A stretch of DNA of 64,000 nucleotides from Uropetala carovei (GCA_036926305.1 JAXCHB010000143.1:10836501-10900500), one strand, 5' to 3'. Numbered from the stretch's first letter, positions 44,741-55,835 are shown. Numbers and translations: made by a program. Notes: generated from the letters alone by a model not told the origin.

Positions 44741-46964
44741 ATGGATTCTGAAGGCAGAATTGGTAAGTTTTTTCTTCTTTTTCATGGTTTTCGTGAAATT
44801 TCTGTTTTAACATTTTTTTATATTATTCAAATAAAATTTTGATAATTTATAACTGTTGTACATTGTAATTCCTGATCTAATTTGCTACAAAATTTCAGGT
44901 AGTGTGAAAAGCAGCAAACTTGATACCGAACAAGCAGAAACTGGCCCGTCTGGAATATCTTCCAGTTAGTTTTTTCCTTCAAGTAATTCATGTAAAGCAG
45001 TTCTTGAAATATTACAGAATATTATTAATGTTTTTTAGAAAAGAAAGTCGTACATGACTTGGAAGGAAAATGTCCATAAAAAAGACCACTTCAAATCGCC
45101 CAGGTAATTTATAATATATTAATGTTAATACTTCATAACCAAAGTGGAATTAAATATTAAGCTAAATTTATTTTATATTTTAATTACTGTGAATTTCAAT
45201 TTTAGAGACTCCTGCTCTGAAGAAACTTAAGAAAGGAGAAAAACTGCCCATTTCAGACCTCTCAGACGGCGATATCGAAAGAATTCTGTGCATTTTCTTC
45301 TGATGAAGAATTTAACGATGACGATTCCGAGTCGGAAAGTGAGGAAGCAGGGCCTGGTACAACCTTGTCAGGTACATTTTTACAACCCTCTGAGGGCAGT
45401 CCCGTTAGCGGCACCCCTACACTTACTTCTCGGAACATCCATTCCCCTTCACCCTTCACTCCCCCAGCTACACCACCCCCTAGTTCCTCTGGTTCCATCC
45501 TCCAGCTGCATCCTACTAATCCCATAGTGTGGAATGTGACGCCACCTCCTGTCCCAGTATTCCTTTTACTGATATTCCCGGTCTCAAAGAAATTCCACAC
45601 TCCCAGACTCCCCAGGGTTATTTCGGCCTTTTGTTCTGCAACGAGTTCTATGAACTTATATTAAGAGAAACCGAGAAATTTGTCGAGCATCTCTTTCTCG
45701 ACAATCCTTTTGAAAAGACCGAAATTTCATCATGGAAGAAATTGGAGAGGGGTGAGTTTCAGATTTGGCTGTGGCTGTTTTTTCACATGGGTCACATCCA
45801 AATCAACAGGCTGGAGAGCTATTGGAGGACTGATCCATTGTACAGCATCCCCATTTTCGCAGAAAAAATGACTCAGGATTGTTTTCTCCTAATAATGCAA
45901 GCTCTGCATTTTGTAGAGAATCCTGAACCTTCTGACAGACTTTACAAATTCGCCCATTGTTAAATCTTTTTCATAATAGAATGAGAAAAACTGAATATCC
46001 AAATACAAATCTTTCCTTGGACGAATCTGTGGTTCTTAGGCGCGGCCTCTTGATTTTTCACCAGTACGTACAGGGAAAGAAACACAAATTTTGGATTAAA
46101 ATTTATATGCTCACAGAGCCTTCGGGATTAGTGCTCCAGATTCATGTTTATGCAGGATCGGGTGACAAAGATGTTGGAGGAATAGGCCACACGGGAAAAG
46201 TACTTCATTCCCTTTTAAGTGATTTTAAAAATAAAAGGCATTCCGTGTTCATGGATAACTTTTACAATAGTGTAGAAATATCAAGGGAATTATTTCTTCA
46301 GAAAACACATTCAACAGGGACACTTAGGGCAAACTGGAGGAATAACCCCTCCAGAAGTAATTAATAAAAAATTACAGAAAGGGGGGGTTATTCACCGATG
46401 GTCTAATGACGGTGTATGTGTGTCTTAAAATGGTGTGACAGATGCAAAGTGCTCCTATTGAGCACAGAGTTCGGTCCCGAGATGGTCAAAGTCCCTGGTA
46501 GGCGAAGTGTCAAGAAGCCACGTGCAGTAATCTAGTACAATCGCTTTATGGGGGGCATCGACCATTTCAGCCAGCTCATATCATATTATACGTGCAAACA
46601 CTGCACCCTTAAGTGTTATAAAAAATTGGGGATACACATCTTCCAAGTTCTCCTATTGAACAGTTATTTCTTGTTTAATAAGTATAATGGGAAAAAGAAA
46701 AATTTGCACGATATCAGGCACGATGTTATCAGCTCATTATTAATAACGTCACAGCAACGATCAGGTGCGCCAAAGGTCGTAGACAGACATTTTCCAAAAC
46801 TCACCCCTTTCTCTGAGACCGGGAAAAACCATAGAATACAGAAGAGGTGTAGGGTCTGCCATAGGAAAGGCATTAAAAAAATGGTGACTTACATGTACCC
46901 AAACTGCAAGGATGCACCAGGTCTCTGCATCAAGTGCTTTCTTGAATATGAGCATGATGAGTGA
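44741..46964 (+). pseudogene. piggyBac transposase with introns, frameshifted
   Basis: ATG at 44741 (MDSEGRI) leads to a probable intron (GTAAGT at 44763, CAG to 44898) and further short exons before an acidic, Ser/Pro-rich N-terminal region (45190-45540). The DDE_Tnp_1_7 core follows in several frames: FTDIPGLKEIP, GYFGLLFCNEFYE, LSLDES (first catalytic Asp), VFMDNFYNS (second), GGIDHFSQ (third), then a C-terminal Cys-rich finger CRVCHRKGIKK..CIKCF. Frameshifts near 45285, 45540 and 45960 and stops at 46362-46545 break it. All three catalytic aspartates survive, so the copy decayed fairly recently. Confidence 0.88.
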
Positions 46965-47021
46965 ATCATTATTGTCTGTATATATGTAATTATTTTTTCT
47001 GTTTGGTTATATTCTCACTAT

Positions 47022-47247
47022 CAGGGGCGGATTAGGCCACCTGGAAACCAGACAAAGTCCCAGTGGGCCAGGGCTGCCTTTGAGGTTGATGCCTTGGCCA
47101 GGAGCTGTTGCTTTTCCGTATTCTAAAGTGGTGTTTTGCAAAATATGGGCCGCGGCCTCCTAGGGGGCCTCAACATTATTTTAGTCGTTAGGTGGCCAAA
47201 TTTCCGAGTATTTGCCCTGGCCGATTTTTGCTCCCAGTCCGCCCCTG
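47022..47247. mobile_element. hAT MITE nested in piggyBac, perfect 8-bp target duplication
   Basis: CAGGGGCGGA starts the element and its inverse ends it. CTCACTAT is present at 47014-47021 and 47248-47255. It is 226 bp, GC-richer than its surroundings and non-coding, and lies after the transposase gene. Confidence 0.88.
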
Positions 47248-47670
47248 CTCACTATTATACCTTTTATTTAATAACTTTTTCTATAATATCTTCCCTGTAT
47301 AATACCTTTCGGGTAATATCTTTTTATGTAATATATTTTTTGTAATATCTTCTTTATGTAATAATTTCTGTGGATTACATTTTCTAAATGATATTTAATA
47401 ATAAATTTGTCTTTTTGACGTTATTACGCAGTCATTTAATACTATACTATTATGAAGTTAATGTATTATGGGGTAGTATACCCCTGAACAATGCCGTATG
47501 CGGATGCCTTGACATCAAGGCATAAAATTTTCTTTTCCAGGACTGATTTTGTGTTGTATTCCAACAAAAAAGCTTTTAACAAGTCTAAATAAAATTAACA
47601 AATCAAAAAGAAAAAAAAGTACTGCATTTGTAATGATTTTGCTGAATTAAGCCAGCACTGAGTGTGTTAA

Positions 47671-49007
47671 TTAGTCCTACTGTTAAGAATTTTTTGTTCT
47701 GTGAGAAAAAAATTACAAACTTGAAAAAAATCAAAGGTTAAATCTTATTTCATGTAAAAAATCTTTTTATGGCATATTAGAGAAAAACAAAACAATGGCA
47801 TTTAAGGCATGTGCAGTGGATCATGAGATATGATGCAAAAATATCACTAAAACTTTCTTTGAATACCACATGCCACTGAATGAGAGTCAAATAAAAAAAA
47901 TCATTAAATTTAACATTCATTGAGATCAATGACTTAAGATTTTGTACTAAAAAGAATTCTGTATATGTATATTATTCAATCCATAGTTTCCACTGAATTT
48001 CCCACCCAGTGGCTAATGTAATCTTGAAATAGATGTTTTGGCTTGCAATTTTCTATTAAAGTAAATATGCTATAATTTCACACGGCCAAACCAATGACAG
48101 TATGGTAGGAAGATTTTAATAAAATAATTAGTTTAAACTTACTTTTGTACTGAATCTTAAAGACTTGTTAATTTCTAATGATATATAGGACCTATTGCTA
48201 CAAAAGAGCTAAGGGAACCACAAGTAATTTCAGCTAAAAGGAAAGAAGCACTAGTAACATTTACCTGAATAATGATTCTCTGATATTCTGTTATGAATCA
48301 ACATTTGATAACTCAAGTACAGATTATATCTTTGAAGATTATTGATATATGAATAAATTCTCCAGTCCTTATTTGGCTATATGAAAACTACAAATATTTT
48401 GCTATCCAACATAACATATTTCCATCATTTACTTCCATTTCTCATTTAAAATTGAAGAAATCACTGACTCTAGAGAATATTTGAGCTGGTGTTTGACTGA
48501 AAAAAATCAAAAATAAGCACTTAGATATAAAAATACTTGAGGAAATATTTATACTAAGATAAGTAATTTTTATATATTTACAACTATCACAAGGCTATTA
48601 AAAAATGTGCATTTTTGCTCGTCTTCATTGGCAATTCACTGAAAGTGTATTTTAAATTCTAATTCATAACCCTGTTGTGCAGCATGAGATGAACCAATGG
48701 AGGAGTGTATGCCCCCATTGGATATCCACAGTGACATCCACTGGGTACATCTTAAATTCATACAGCATAAATTCCTTTTTTCTACATGTCAGAGTATAGG
48801 GTTGGGAACAACCCTGGTGATGGAAGTGCCTCTGTAAAAGGAATCACAAAGTATTGTAATGCGAAGGGAAAAGTATGTATGTTGCCATCACGGTTGTGGG
48901 GATATAGATCGAGTGGTGCTGGGCACCTTCGGTGCCCTGACTGGAACCATGTTTCCCTCACCATGCCAGCAGAGATACAGTGCCCAAAGCAGAGCAAACA
49001 TAATAAG
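47671..49007. other. no gene seen; extreme CpG depletion
   Basis: No recognisable exon, repeat or ORF. 47701-48780 holds only two CpG dinucleotides. Confidence 0.5.
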
Positions 49008-49567
49008 TAGAGCCCAGAAGTTCAGGCAAAATGCCATAAATGCCTTTTTTTGCCTATTTTCATGTTTTTTTCCATATATGCCTTTTTTATCCAAAGATGC
49101 CTATTCTTTCCTATTTAGCTCAATTTTTGCCAAATGTCATTCCTTTCTGTCAAATCTCTTAAATTTGGCCGCTATACTGTTTTTTTGACTCTTCAAGGAC
49201 AGTTTTTACACACCAGGGTTCGGTATCATATAAAATTCTGACCATTGGTCCAGCTATGCCTTTATCTTAATTCGACCGTTCAAATTGAGAGGAAGAGAGA
49301 GGGACATAGAAGTTGAACAAGAGTAAGTAAGACTTAAAAAGAAGGCTTTAACTCCGTCTTTTCATGAGAGACAATGAGTTTTCAACCGGGGAGGTTCCAT
49401 CTTCTTCATTCCTATTGGTTCCTTCATGGTCACACTGTGGGAAGCATTCTCTTATCTCTCTTTATAGTTCACTTTTGGGGCTGTGGAAGGAAGGGGAATG
49501 GTCTTTTGGTTTTCAAACAGTTCATAAGTCGTTTTAACAAATTATCTGTGGTGAACATTACTTGAAC

Positions 49568-50342
49568 AAATCTGATGTGGCTAACACGACTTTCTCCATA
49601 TTTGGGGTATCAATATTTAAATTATTATGAATAGCATTATAATGCAAAATTATTATTTCGTATCGTAAAAGAATACATTCGTCCTTATTGCCGTAAATTA
49701 TATTTTGAATGTGTTTACAGAATTCACCGCTACATGGTGGCGCTGTATACTGGAAATTTAAAAATAAATTAATTATCTACTAAATGGAAGGTTCTACAAA
49801 AATTTGTTTCAACCAAAACTTGGAAGAAATATTATTCTCTACAACTTTGGTCCTGACAAAGATTACCAATAACGACGTTTTTAAGATGTTTGACGGAAAC
49901 CGAAAAAAACGATTATTTATAAATAATTCCTAAACAATAACTGCTATGAAAAATTGTTTCAAATGAGTTGTACGAAATTAAATTCACTATAATATTTGTA
50001 TCGAGTTGTATATACAATAATAATGTTTTAACGGAAAAATGTATCACAAAAACCGAATCAGGTTTTGAATAAACCTCAACTTCCTGTTAACCGGTATTGT
50101 CCAAAAACTAATCAGCCCTTATGCTCATACCAAAGTGTTATATATGAAATTTGATAATGATATGGCAAGTACTTTTCGAGTCAGAGCGTCCGCAATCACA
50201 TACACATAACAGACATAATTCTGAAAATAGTCTAAACGTGTTCTAGAGACCTCAAAAACACGTATTTCCGTTGAAATCACAAAGTCGATTTTTTTCATGA
50301 AAACAATACTTTCTCTATACTATGTACATGGAGAAATTAAAA
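49568..50342 (-). repeat. dispersed repeat R1, copy D, nested in a hAT
   Basis: Minus strand is collinear with copies A and B over nearly the full length, from ACTTTCTCC..-like sequence at 50310-50338 down to AACACGACTTTCTCCATATT (49577-49596). It interrupts the hAT at 49008-50870. Confidence 0.8.
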
Positions 50343-50651
50343 AGGGAGGAGACGTTGGTCAATTCACTGAAGGTGTTTAGAGAAATCGTTGAAGAAATAC
50401 GCTGTGCTCCAGGTGAAAAGGATGTAGTTGTGAAAAATAACTGTGAAAAAGTGTTTTCTGCCGACAAAGATTTGGATAAAATAAAAATAATTGCGAAGAT
50501 TTTAGAAGGGGGCAGTAACTCAGAAATTGATACAAGTCCCGCAGACACTGCTTGCTTTATATACGCCCCTGTCACTTCTGTGGAGGTAGAGAGATCCTTC
50601 TCATTTTTAAAACACATCCTAATTGACAGAAGACAGTTTTTTTTCATTTGA
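50343..50651 (+). pseudogene. hAT transposase C-terminal fragment
   Basis: The frame contains YAPVTSVEVERSFSFLKHIL and DRRQ, the hATC dimerisation motif (APITS..VERSFS..K.I..DRR). It ends in a stop at 50651. The upstream start codon falls in the R1 repeat, so the apparent N-terminus is not genuine. The catalytic core is absent. Confidence 0.8.
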
Positions 50652-50878
50652 GAATTATTAAAAACATCTTGTTGTCTCATGTAATAGTTCATAATTTGAA
50701 GACATTATTAATAGCAATTGCAATAATATTTTACTGAAATGTTATACCTACTCCATATAATAGTAATATTTGGGTTAAAATAAATGCCTTTAGTGTCTAT
50801 TTTCCTGTTTTATTGTGTCATTTTGCCTGCCTTTATTGACATTTTATAGTGCCTGAACTTCCGGGCTCTAGTAATAAG

Positions 50879-51661
50879 GTTTGATAGGGTGACAGTAGGT
50901 TGGGTAGGTTTTTATCATTTTCTTTTAAGAAATGAATCATACCCAATAAACATGTAATTAATACAACTCCAACTATATTCCCAACAATTTCCATTTGTTT
51001 ACATGCTACTTCATGATTCTGTACACGGGGGCTCTGCCGTCCTTCATTGCTGGGGAGGTATAGTGAAGTTAAGCCTAGTGTTGTTGGCAGAGATGGGCGA
51101 TGTGGGAATTTTCTGAGTTTGACTCTGCTTCAGATAAATATCTTTTTCAATTTCATGATTTAAGTACATACCTACTCTTGAAATAATTCTTAGACAATTT
51201 TGTTTTCAACTATGACATTTCCCTTCGCTTTCCTAACAATTTATGCCTGTCCATAAATTTGGATCTCTTAACACCATTTCAACTTGAAACGCATTTTGTG
51301 GTAATTCCACTATACATATTCTAAAACAAAATCAATTGTTGAAAAAGTGAACCAAATCACTCATACAATTAAAATAAAAAACAATATTACTGTCATATTC
51401 AACTGCATTTTTGTGACATAAACTGACACATTAATGACTAACGTTGGTGATTATATGTTAAAAATTGCTTAAAAATTCATAAGCTTTTGAGTTTTCTTGA
51501 GGCACATATGAAAATACACTTTTTATGAATCTCACGAATAATTAAGTAGTACTATATATACATATTTTGGTCCGAATTTCCTGGTGTAAAAGTATAAATT
51601 TTCATACACACTTTAGTATTCACAGCAGTTTTCTCACAAATTGGAACTTCCAAGATCATCA
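50879..51661. other. 3' flank of CCDC12; no gene seen
   Basis: AT-rich, CpG-poor intergenic sequence with the expected CCDC12 3' UTR. No clear AATAAA on the minus strand was found. Confidence 0.45.
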
Positions 51662-51901
51662 CTAATCATCGTCTGGCATCTGATTCACCATTGCGCCTGC
51701 CTCAACACTTGCAGCTAGATCTTGAGATTGAGATGCTTTGGAAGGACCAATATTAATTCCTTGGCCCTGACCTTCTCTCAGTCTGTCCCTAATCAGCTCA
51801 GCTATTGCTTTCTGTGTTCTTCTCTCCAGACGCTCTAGCTTTTTAGCAACATCTCTTTTCAGATCCCAATCGGGTTTCCTTGGCGCAAGATTTGATAGGT
51901 C
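51662..51901 (-). CDS. CCDC12: CCDC12 exon 3
   Basis: Begins DLSNLAPRKPDWDLK, the most conserved part of the family, and continues through the coiled-coil region to a polar tail and TAG at 51664-51662. The acceptor is TTTCAG ending at 51902. Confidence 0.94.
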   Translation of the reverse strand, partial: DLSNLAPRKPDWDLKRDVAKKLERLERRTQKAIAELIRDRLREGQGQGINIGPSKASQSQDLAASVEAGAMVNQMPDDD

Positions 51902-52452
51902 CTGAAATATTGTTGTATTATTTTGGAGACTTCTTATAAACTGATGCAAGAATTAATCACAAGAATAAAAGTTCTAAAACGAATAACTCTAATATTTAAA
52001 CCATTACCTATTTAATAACTGCAAATTTACAATAGCAACGGAAACATTTCACCAAAAGCATAAATAGTGTTATTAAAAACTCACCAATTCCTCAATTATA
52101 ACTTTGGAATTAGCTGAATTCAATTGATCCTTTACTTCCGCTTCTACATCTGCTGGTTTGGCATCAGGTAATACATTCTCCCTGAATTTTTCATCAATTG
52201 GTTTGTAGCTTCTAAATTTTGGCCTGAAAACACATTCGAGAAACTTCTTTGACACTTAGATTTTGGCACACTTACTCCGATCATTTAGTATAAATCTCAC
52301 TTAGGAAGCTGTCCGATTTGAGATTGGATAGTTTCCTCAGGTTTAGATTTATCAATCTCATTGCTACCATGACTTCTTTTTAAAGATCTTAATCTCTCTC
52401 TTCTTTTCAGCGCTTCTTCTTCTAAAGAACCTATTTTCTCGTCTGAATCCAT
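51662..52452 (-). CDS. CCDC12: CCDC12, cwf18-family spliceosome protein
   Basis: Three exons on the minus strand (52452-52301, 52223-52085, 51901-51662) join to 176 codons plus TAG. The product starts MDSDEKIGSLEEEALKRR and carries the family block NLAPRKPDWDLKRDVAKKL, then RTQKAIAELIRDRL, a charged predicted coiled coil. This block is diagnostic of CCDC12/cwf18, a small nuclear protein of activated spliceosomes. Length is close to the human protein (about 166 aa); the extra residues are a Gln/Ser-rich C-terminal tail ending in PDDD. Donors are GTGAG (52300 downward) and GTGAGT (52084 downward); acceptors end in CAG. Introns are only 77 and 183 bp, unlike the carbonic anhydrase introns, which fits a compact housekeeping gene. 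The gene is tail to tail with the carbonic anhydrase. No frameshift or stop is seen. Confidence 0.95.
52085..52223 (-). CDS. CCDC12: CCDC12 exon 2
   Basis: Encodes PKFRSYKPIDEKF, then AKPADVEAEVKDQL and VIIEEL, equivalent to the family's LRNYVPEDE, AKPVAVEEKVKEQL and VIEEVDL segments. The acceptor CAG ends at 52224 and the donor is GTGAGT from 52084. The frame into exon 3 is phase 0 (EEL then DLSNLAP). Confidence 0.92.
52301..52452 (-). CDS. CCDC12: CCDC12 exon 1
   Basis: ATG at 52452-52450 begins MDSDEKIG, then the conserved LEEEALKRRERL segment, and the exon ends two bases into a lysine codon at GTGAG. The start is supported by the match of LEEEAL..R.ERL to the N-terminus of CCDC12 homologues. 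The 52453-52640 stretch upstream is likely 5' UTR and promoter; I see no TATA box there. Confidence 0.92.
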
Positions 52453-53679
52453 CTTGGTGTGGACATATAATACTGAATTAATAAGGTAAACACAATACCA
52501 TAAAATTACCTTTCATTCGTATTAACAAATGAATATCATAACCATCATAACAATCACACGCCATGTCCATGACCAAGTAAAGACACCCAGTCAGTGTGTT
52601 TTTCCTAAGAAATACACTTTATAGCCACTAGAGGCGGTGCAGTTTCAACTTCAATATTTTTGCAGCATTGTCGATAAAAAGATGAATTTTTCATAGTAAT
52701 TTCACCCACATGCATAGTCCAATTGGATTTAAATGCGAATATTAGGGAGAATTATCCAAGGTATATAAATTTATGAAATAAATATCAACTAACGGTTACT
52801 AATTAGTAATCGGTTTACATAACCGTACAGCTTTGAGAGAAGTAAACTTCATTTTTGTAATAGGATTATAAATAGGATCAAAAGAAATATTGGAATGTAA
52901 AATCAGGTTTAGTTCCCCTCATATAATTACAGCCCATCATTTAATGGGCATTCTCAACATAATGTTTTAAATTTACATCAATTATTGACAATGCTATACG
53001 ATTTCATGTTAGACACTTTAGACGACAAGAATGATGAAGCTCAATATATTATGAAATTTACGACTATCACAACTGGGAAATGTAATTAAATTGGGAATAA
53101 CTAGGAATTACATACAAATGGAATCCTAGAAATACGAAAGCATATGTTTACCGTATATAGCTTTTCTTAATTATTCGTTTGTTCGTTAAACATAAATAAT
53201 GCACGTTTCCTATGTATTTATTATGAAAATAATAGGATAGAAGAATATTATACCGTCAACGGGTGAAATGAAAATTATTAATTCACTGTTCATAACAATA
53301 ACTCCCATTCACGATAATTTTTTTAAAAATTGATGCATAGTACACGTATTAGATTCTACCGATATCCTATTATATAAAAAATAATTTTTAGCGTATTATT
53401 GATGAAACATTGATTGATAATACATTCTAACGTTATTAACTAAAGGTACTTTTTAGGTTTATCTACAGTAATAAACAAGTAATGGGTATAAAAATAAATT
53501 TTTATAAATAACTTTTATATTTTAACATTTATTATACTCGTTACTTCAAATTTGGTGAAATTGCCTGCATAAGTTGCCTTTTACTGGTGGAGGCAGTGTT
53601 ATATTCAGTTAATCTGGATATCAAGGCTGAAGACATTTCTTGTCGTATACAAATCAACGAAGCGCAACACGAGTAATAT
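52453..53679. other. CCDC12 5' flank; no gene seen
   Basis: Contains the presumed CCDC12 promoter. CpG returns to a normal level here (about 16 CpG in 52981-53580 although GC content is low). No ORF of note. Confidence 0.45.
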
Positions 53680-53904
53680 CAAAGGTAAGTAATCGGTACT
53701 ATTACACAATCATTATGGGCGTAAACGTGCATTGATTTCTTTTAATACGAGAGAGAGAGGGAGGAAGGGGACAAAGGGAGGGAGGGTGAGAGAGAGAAAT
53801 GACTTTCAATACAATTAATGTTTCTGATGCCAATTTGATCTCCATAAATAGCTTGAACGATCGAATCTTTACTCCCGTTGATATTTCAATGGGCATTACG
53901 CTAG
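53680..53904 (+). mobile_element. Helitron-like element with GA tract (copy 2)
   Basis: TTTTAATACGAGAGAGAGGG (from 53738), a GA tract (53748-53798) and about 100 bases of AT-rich sequence lead to TTGATATTTCAATGGGCATT, ACG, CTAG (53901-53904) and T. Order and sequence match the minus-strand copy at 34833-35280. The 5' end is uncertain. Confidence 0.55.
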
Positions 53905-53905
53905 T

Positions 53906-55130
53906 AAGGTTTTAAAGGAGAAATATAAGACTCTGATTCCCATTAAAAGCTTACCCATATGAAAGGATTAAGCTTCTTGCCACTTTTATCCAATAAAAAC
54001 TATAAATTTACGCTAATTCTACTCGGATTGAAATTCTGTCTTCAAAAATAAGAAACTACAATTTATATCCTATCCGATAGTTTAAGTTTCGAGTTCGTAT
54101 CTTGACGGGAAATAATTTTAAAGTGCAAATATGAAAACCTCTACACCAATTTGCATGTTCTCTTATGGGCCAAAAATGGGGCAAAAAGGGGTCAAAATAG
54201 CCCCTCAAAGTGGGAATTTCGTAAGTTTCGGATTTTTTCCTTCGGGTGTTACCAAAAACCTATAATCCTACCAAATTTCAAGTTTCTAGCACATATGTAA
54301 AAGTGTGATATTAATTATTTTAACCCTTCCGGCCGGTCAAAATTTAAACGCCCGTAAGCCCTATTCGCGGTAGTAAATTTTGCGAAAATCTTTGATGGCG
54401 CAATTTCGCGGACAATATTTTATAGCTTAATTAAATACAGATCAAATATCAAAAATTTGGTTACTTGTAGAGAATTGTCTTTTACATTATAGGTACTAAA
54501 AATCTAAAAATAAATTAAATTTTGACATGGGGTGAGTGTCATCTGTTGTGATAGTTGCTCAAATTTCTATATTAATAACATATCTAGTGTTAGGATACTA
54601 ATTAACGAAATTTGAACGCATCTTAATATAAAAGTTGTGTACCTATTCAGCTGATCATAAATATACAGGAATGTTTGACGCTTGGGATGTTGATGTTTGT
54701 TATTACGTTTTCCATGCTTTAGTATTTAATTTCTTGATCCAACATATCAGATTTGCAAAAGCAACACAAATTTTATATTAAGATGCGCTCAAATTTTTGC
54801 ACCGGGCCCCGCGATTTTCCTAGCCGTCTCTGGTAAGGAGGGTAATCTAACAGTTTAATGCACGATTAAGAGACCCATGGGCCCAAAGCACAACGCATTT
54901 AAGGCTCCACCCAAATCGTAAATTTGTATCAAGTAACAATTATTGTAAGGTTTGTGATCTGTGCGGTAACACTTGGAAAGGGTGAAACGAGACGAGACAC
55001 GCTCGGCCAACAGTGGGCACTCTTGTCCTCTGGGCCCAACGCACTTGCGTGTTTTGCGTACCGCTTTAATCCGGCCCTGACGAGCAGTGGCGCGTTTAGG
55101 CATAGGCGCACATAGACGCGCGCCAAAGCA
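53906..55130. other. no gene; decayed repeat sequence
   Basis: 54160-54440 (GGGCCAAAAATGGGG, ACCAAATTTCAAGTTTCTAG) and 54800-55140 (several GGGCCC and GGCGC stretches, ATCCGGCCCTGA) look like repeat and transposon ends, but I could not pair termini. Confidence 0.4.
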
Positions 55131-55187
55131 GAGGCGTAGCGGGGGGTGTACAGAGGGGGGCAGTTGCCCCCGGGGAAAGCTTTGGCC

Positions 55188-55835
55188 TTTCTAGTAATAC
55201 ATGACATAATTTTAGTATTGTTTCTAAGTTTTATCATCGACGTTAAAATTTGCGGTGAATTTTCATTTTTTCGCGAGACTATGGCGCGTCAGCTCTTGTT
55301 TTTATTACCTAAAGGCGTAAAGACCTTTATGAAATCTATATGACTTTTATATATTTCAAAAAAGAACCTTTGCTCTTTCTAGTTGTGTATGACTTGTAAT
55401 TTTTATAGTGCTTTTATAACCTATGATCTACGTTAAATTTTGGCACGATATTTAGTGCGTCAAAACTTTTTTCATTGTTTTTGAGACGAGGGACTTTCTG
55501 AAACGTAAATAACCTTTATATATTTTGAAAGATAAATCTTTGTTTTTTCTAATAATGCATGGATTATAATTTTTATAACGTTTCTTATATTTTATAATCT
55601 ACGTTAAATTTTGCGATGAAATTTTGCCCGAAAATGCGGTGCGCCAGTAAGTTTTATTGTCTTTTGACGTAAGAGATATTCGTAACTCTAAATAAACTTT
55701 ATATATTTTGAAATGGAAAGATTTGTCCTTTCTAGTAATGCACTACTAGTAATCTTTATAGTATTCTTTATATTTTATAATCTACGTTAAATTTTACGAT
55801 GAAGTTTTCATTTTTCCTACAAAAATACGGTGTTT
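55188..55835. repeat. tandem repeat, about 3.5 copies of a ~180-bp unit
   Basis: Units start TTTCTAGTAAT-like at 55188, 55377, 55547 and 55729 (periods 189, 170, 182). Each then has TTTATAGT, TATAATCTACGTTAAATTTT, a CGATGAA-like segment, GCGTCAG or GCGCCAG, and ACTTTTATATATTTTGAAA. Units are about 70-80 percent alike by eye. The array follows a GC-rich patch (55130-55180). Confidence 0.75.

Larger units (their letters stand above)
44516..47666 (+). mobile_element. piggyBac transposon, full length with TTAA ends
   Basis: TTAA at 44512-44515 and 47667-47670 flank ends CCCATTCAATG and, inverted, CACACTCAGTG (8 of 11 identical). Just inside lie palindromes built on ATGCCTTGA..TCAAGGCAT: 44530-44549 (perfect, 20 bp), 44571-44592 (perfect, 22 bp) and 47504-47523 (one mismatch). 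Two are at the left end and one at the right, as expected for transposase binding sites. The 3.15-kb element carries a broken transposase gene and a nested hAT MITE (47022-47247). Confidence 0.9.
49008..50870 (+). mobile_element. hAT element with R1 insertion
   Basis: TAGAGCCCAGAAGTTCAGGC and the inverse of the right end (TAGAGCCCGGAAGTTCAGGC) differ at one base in 20. The flanking octamers ATAATAAG (49000-49007) and GTAATAAG (50871-50878) agree at 7 of 8. It carries R1 copy D (49568-50342) and, right after it, a hAT C-terminal coding fragment. Confidence 0.85.

Noticed and set aside
48786..49010. 74-codon frame overlapping a 109-codon frame, possible small gene
   Set aside because: No recognised domain, no conserved splice sites, and the second frame runs into the hAT starting at 49008.
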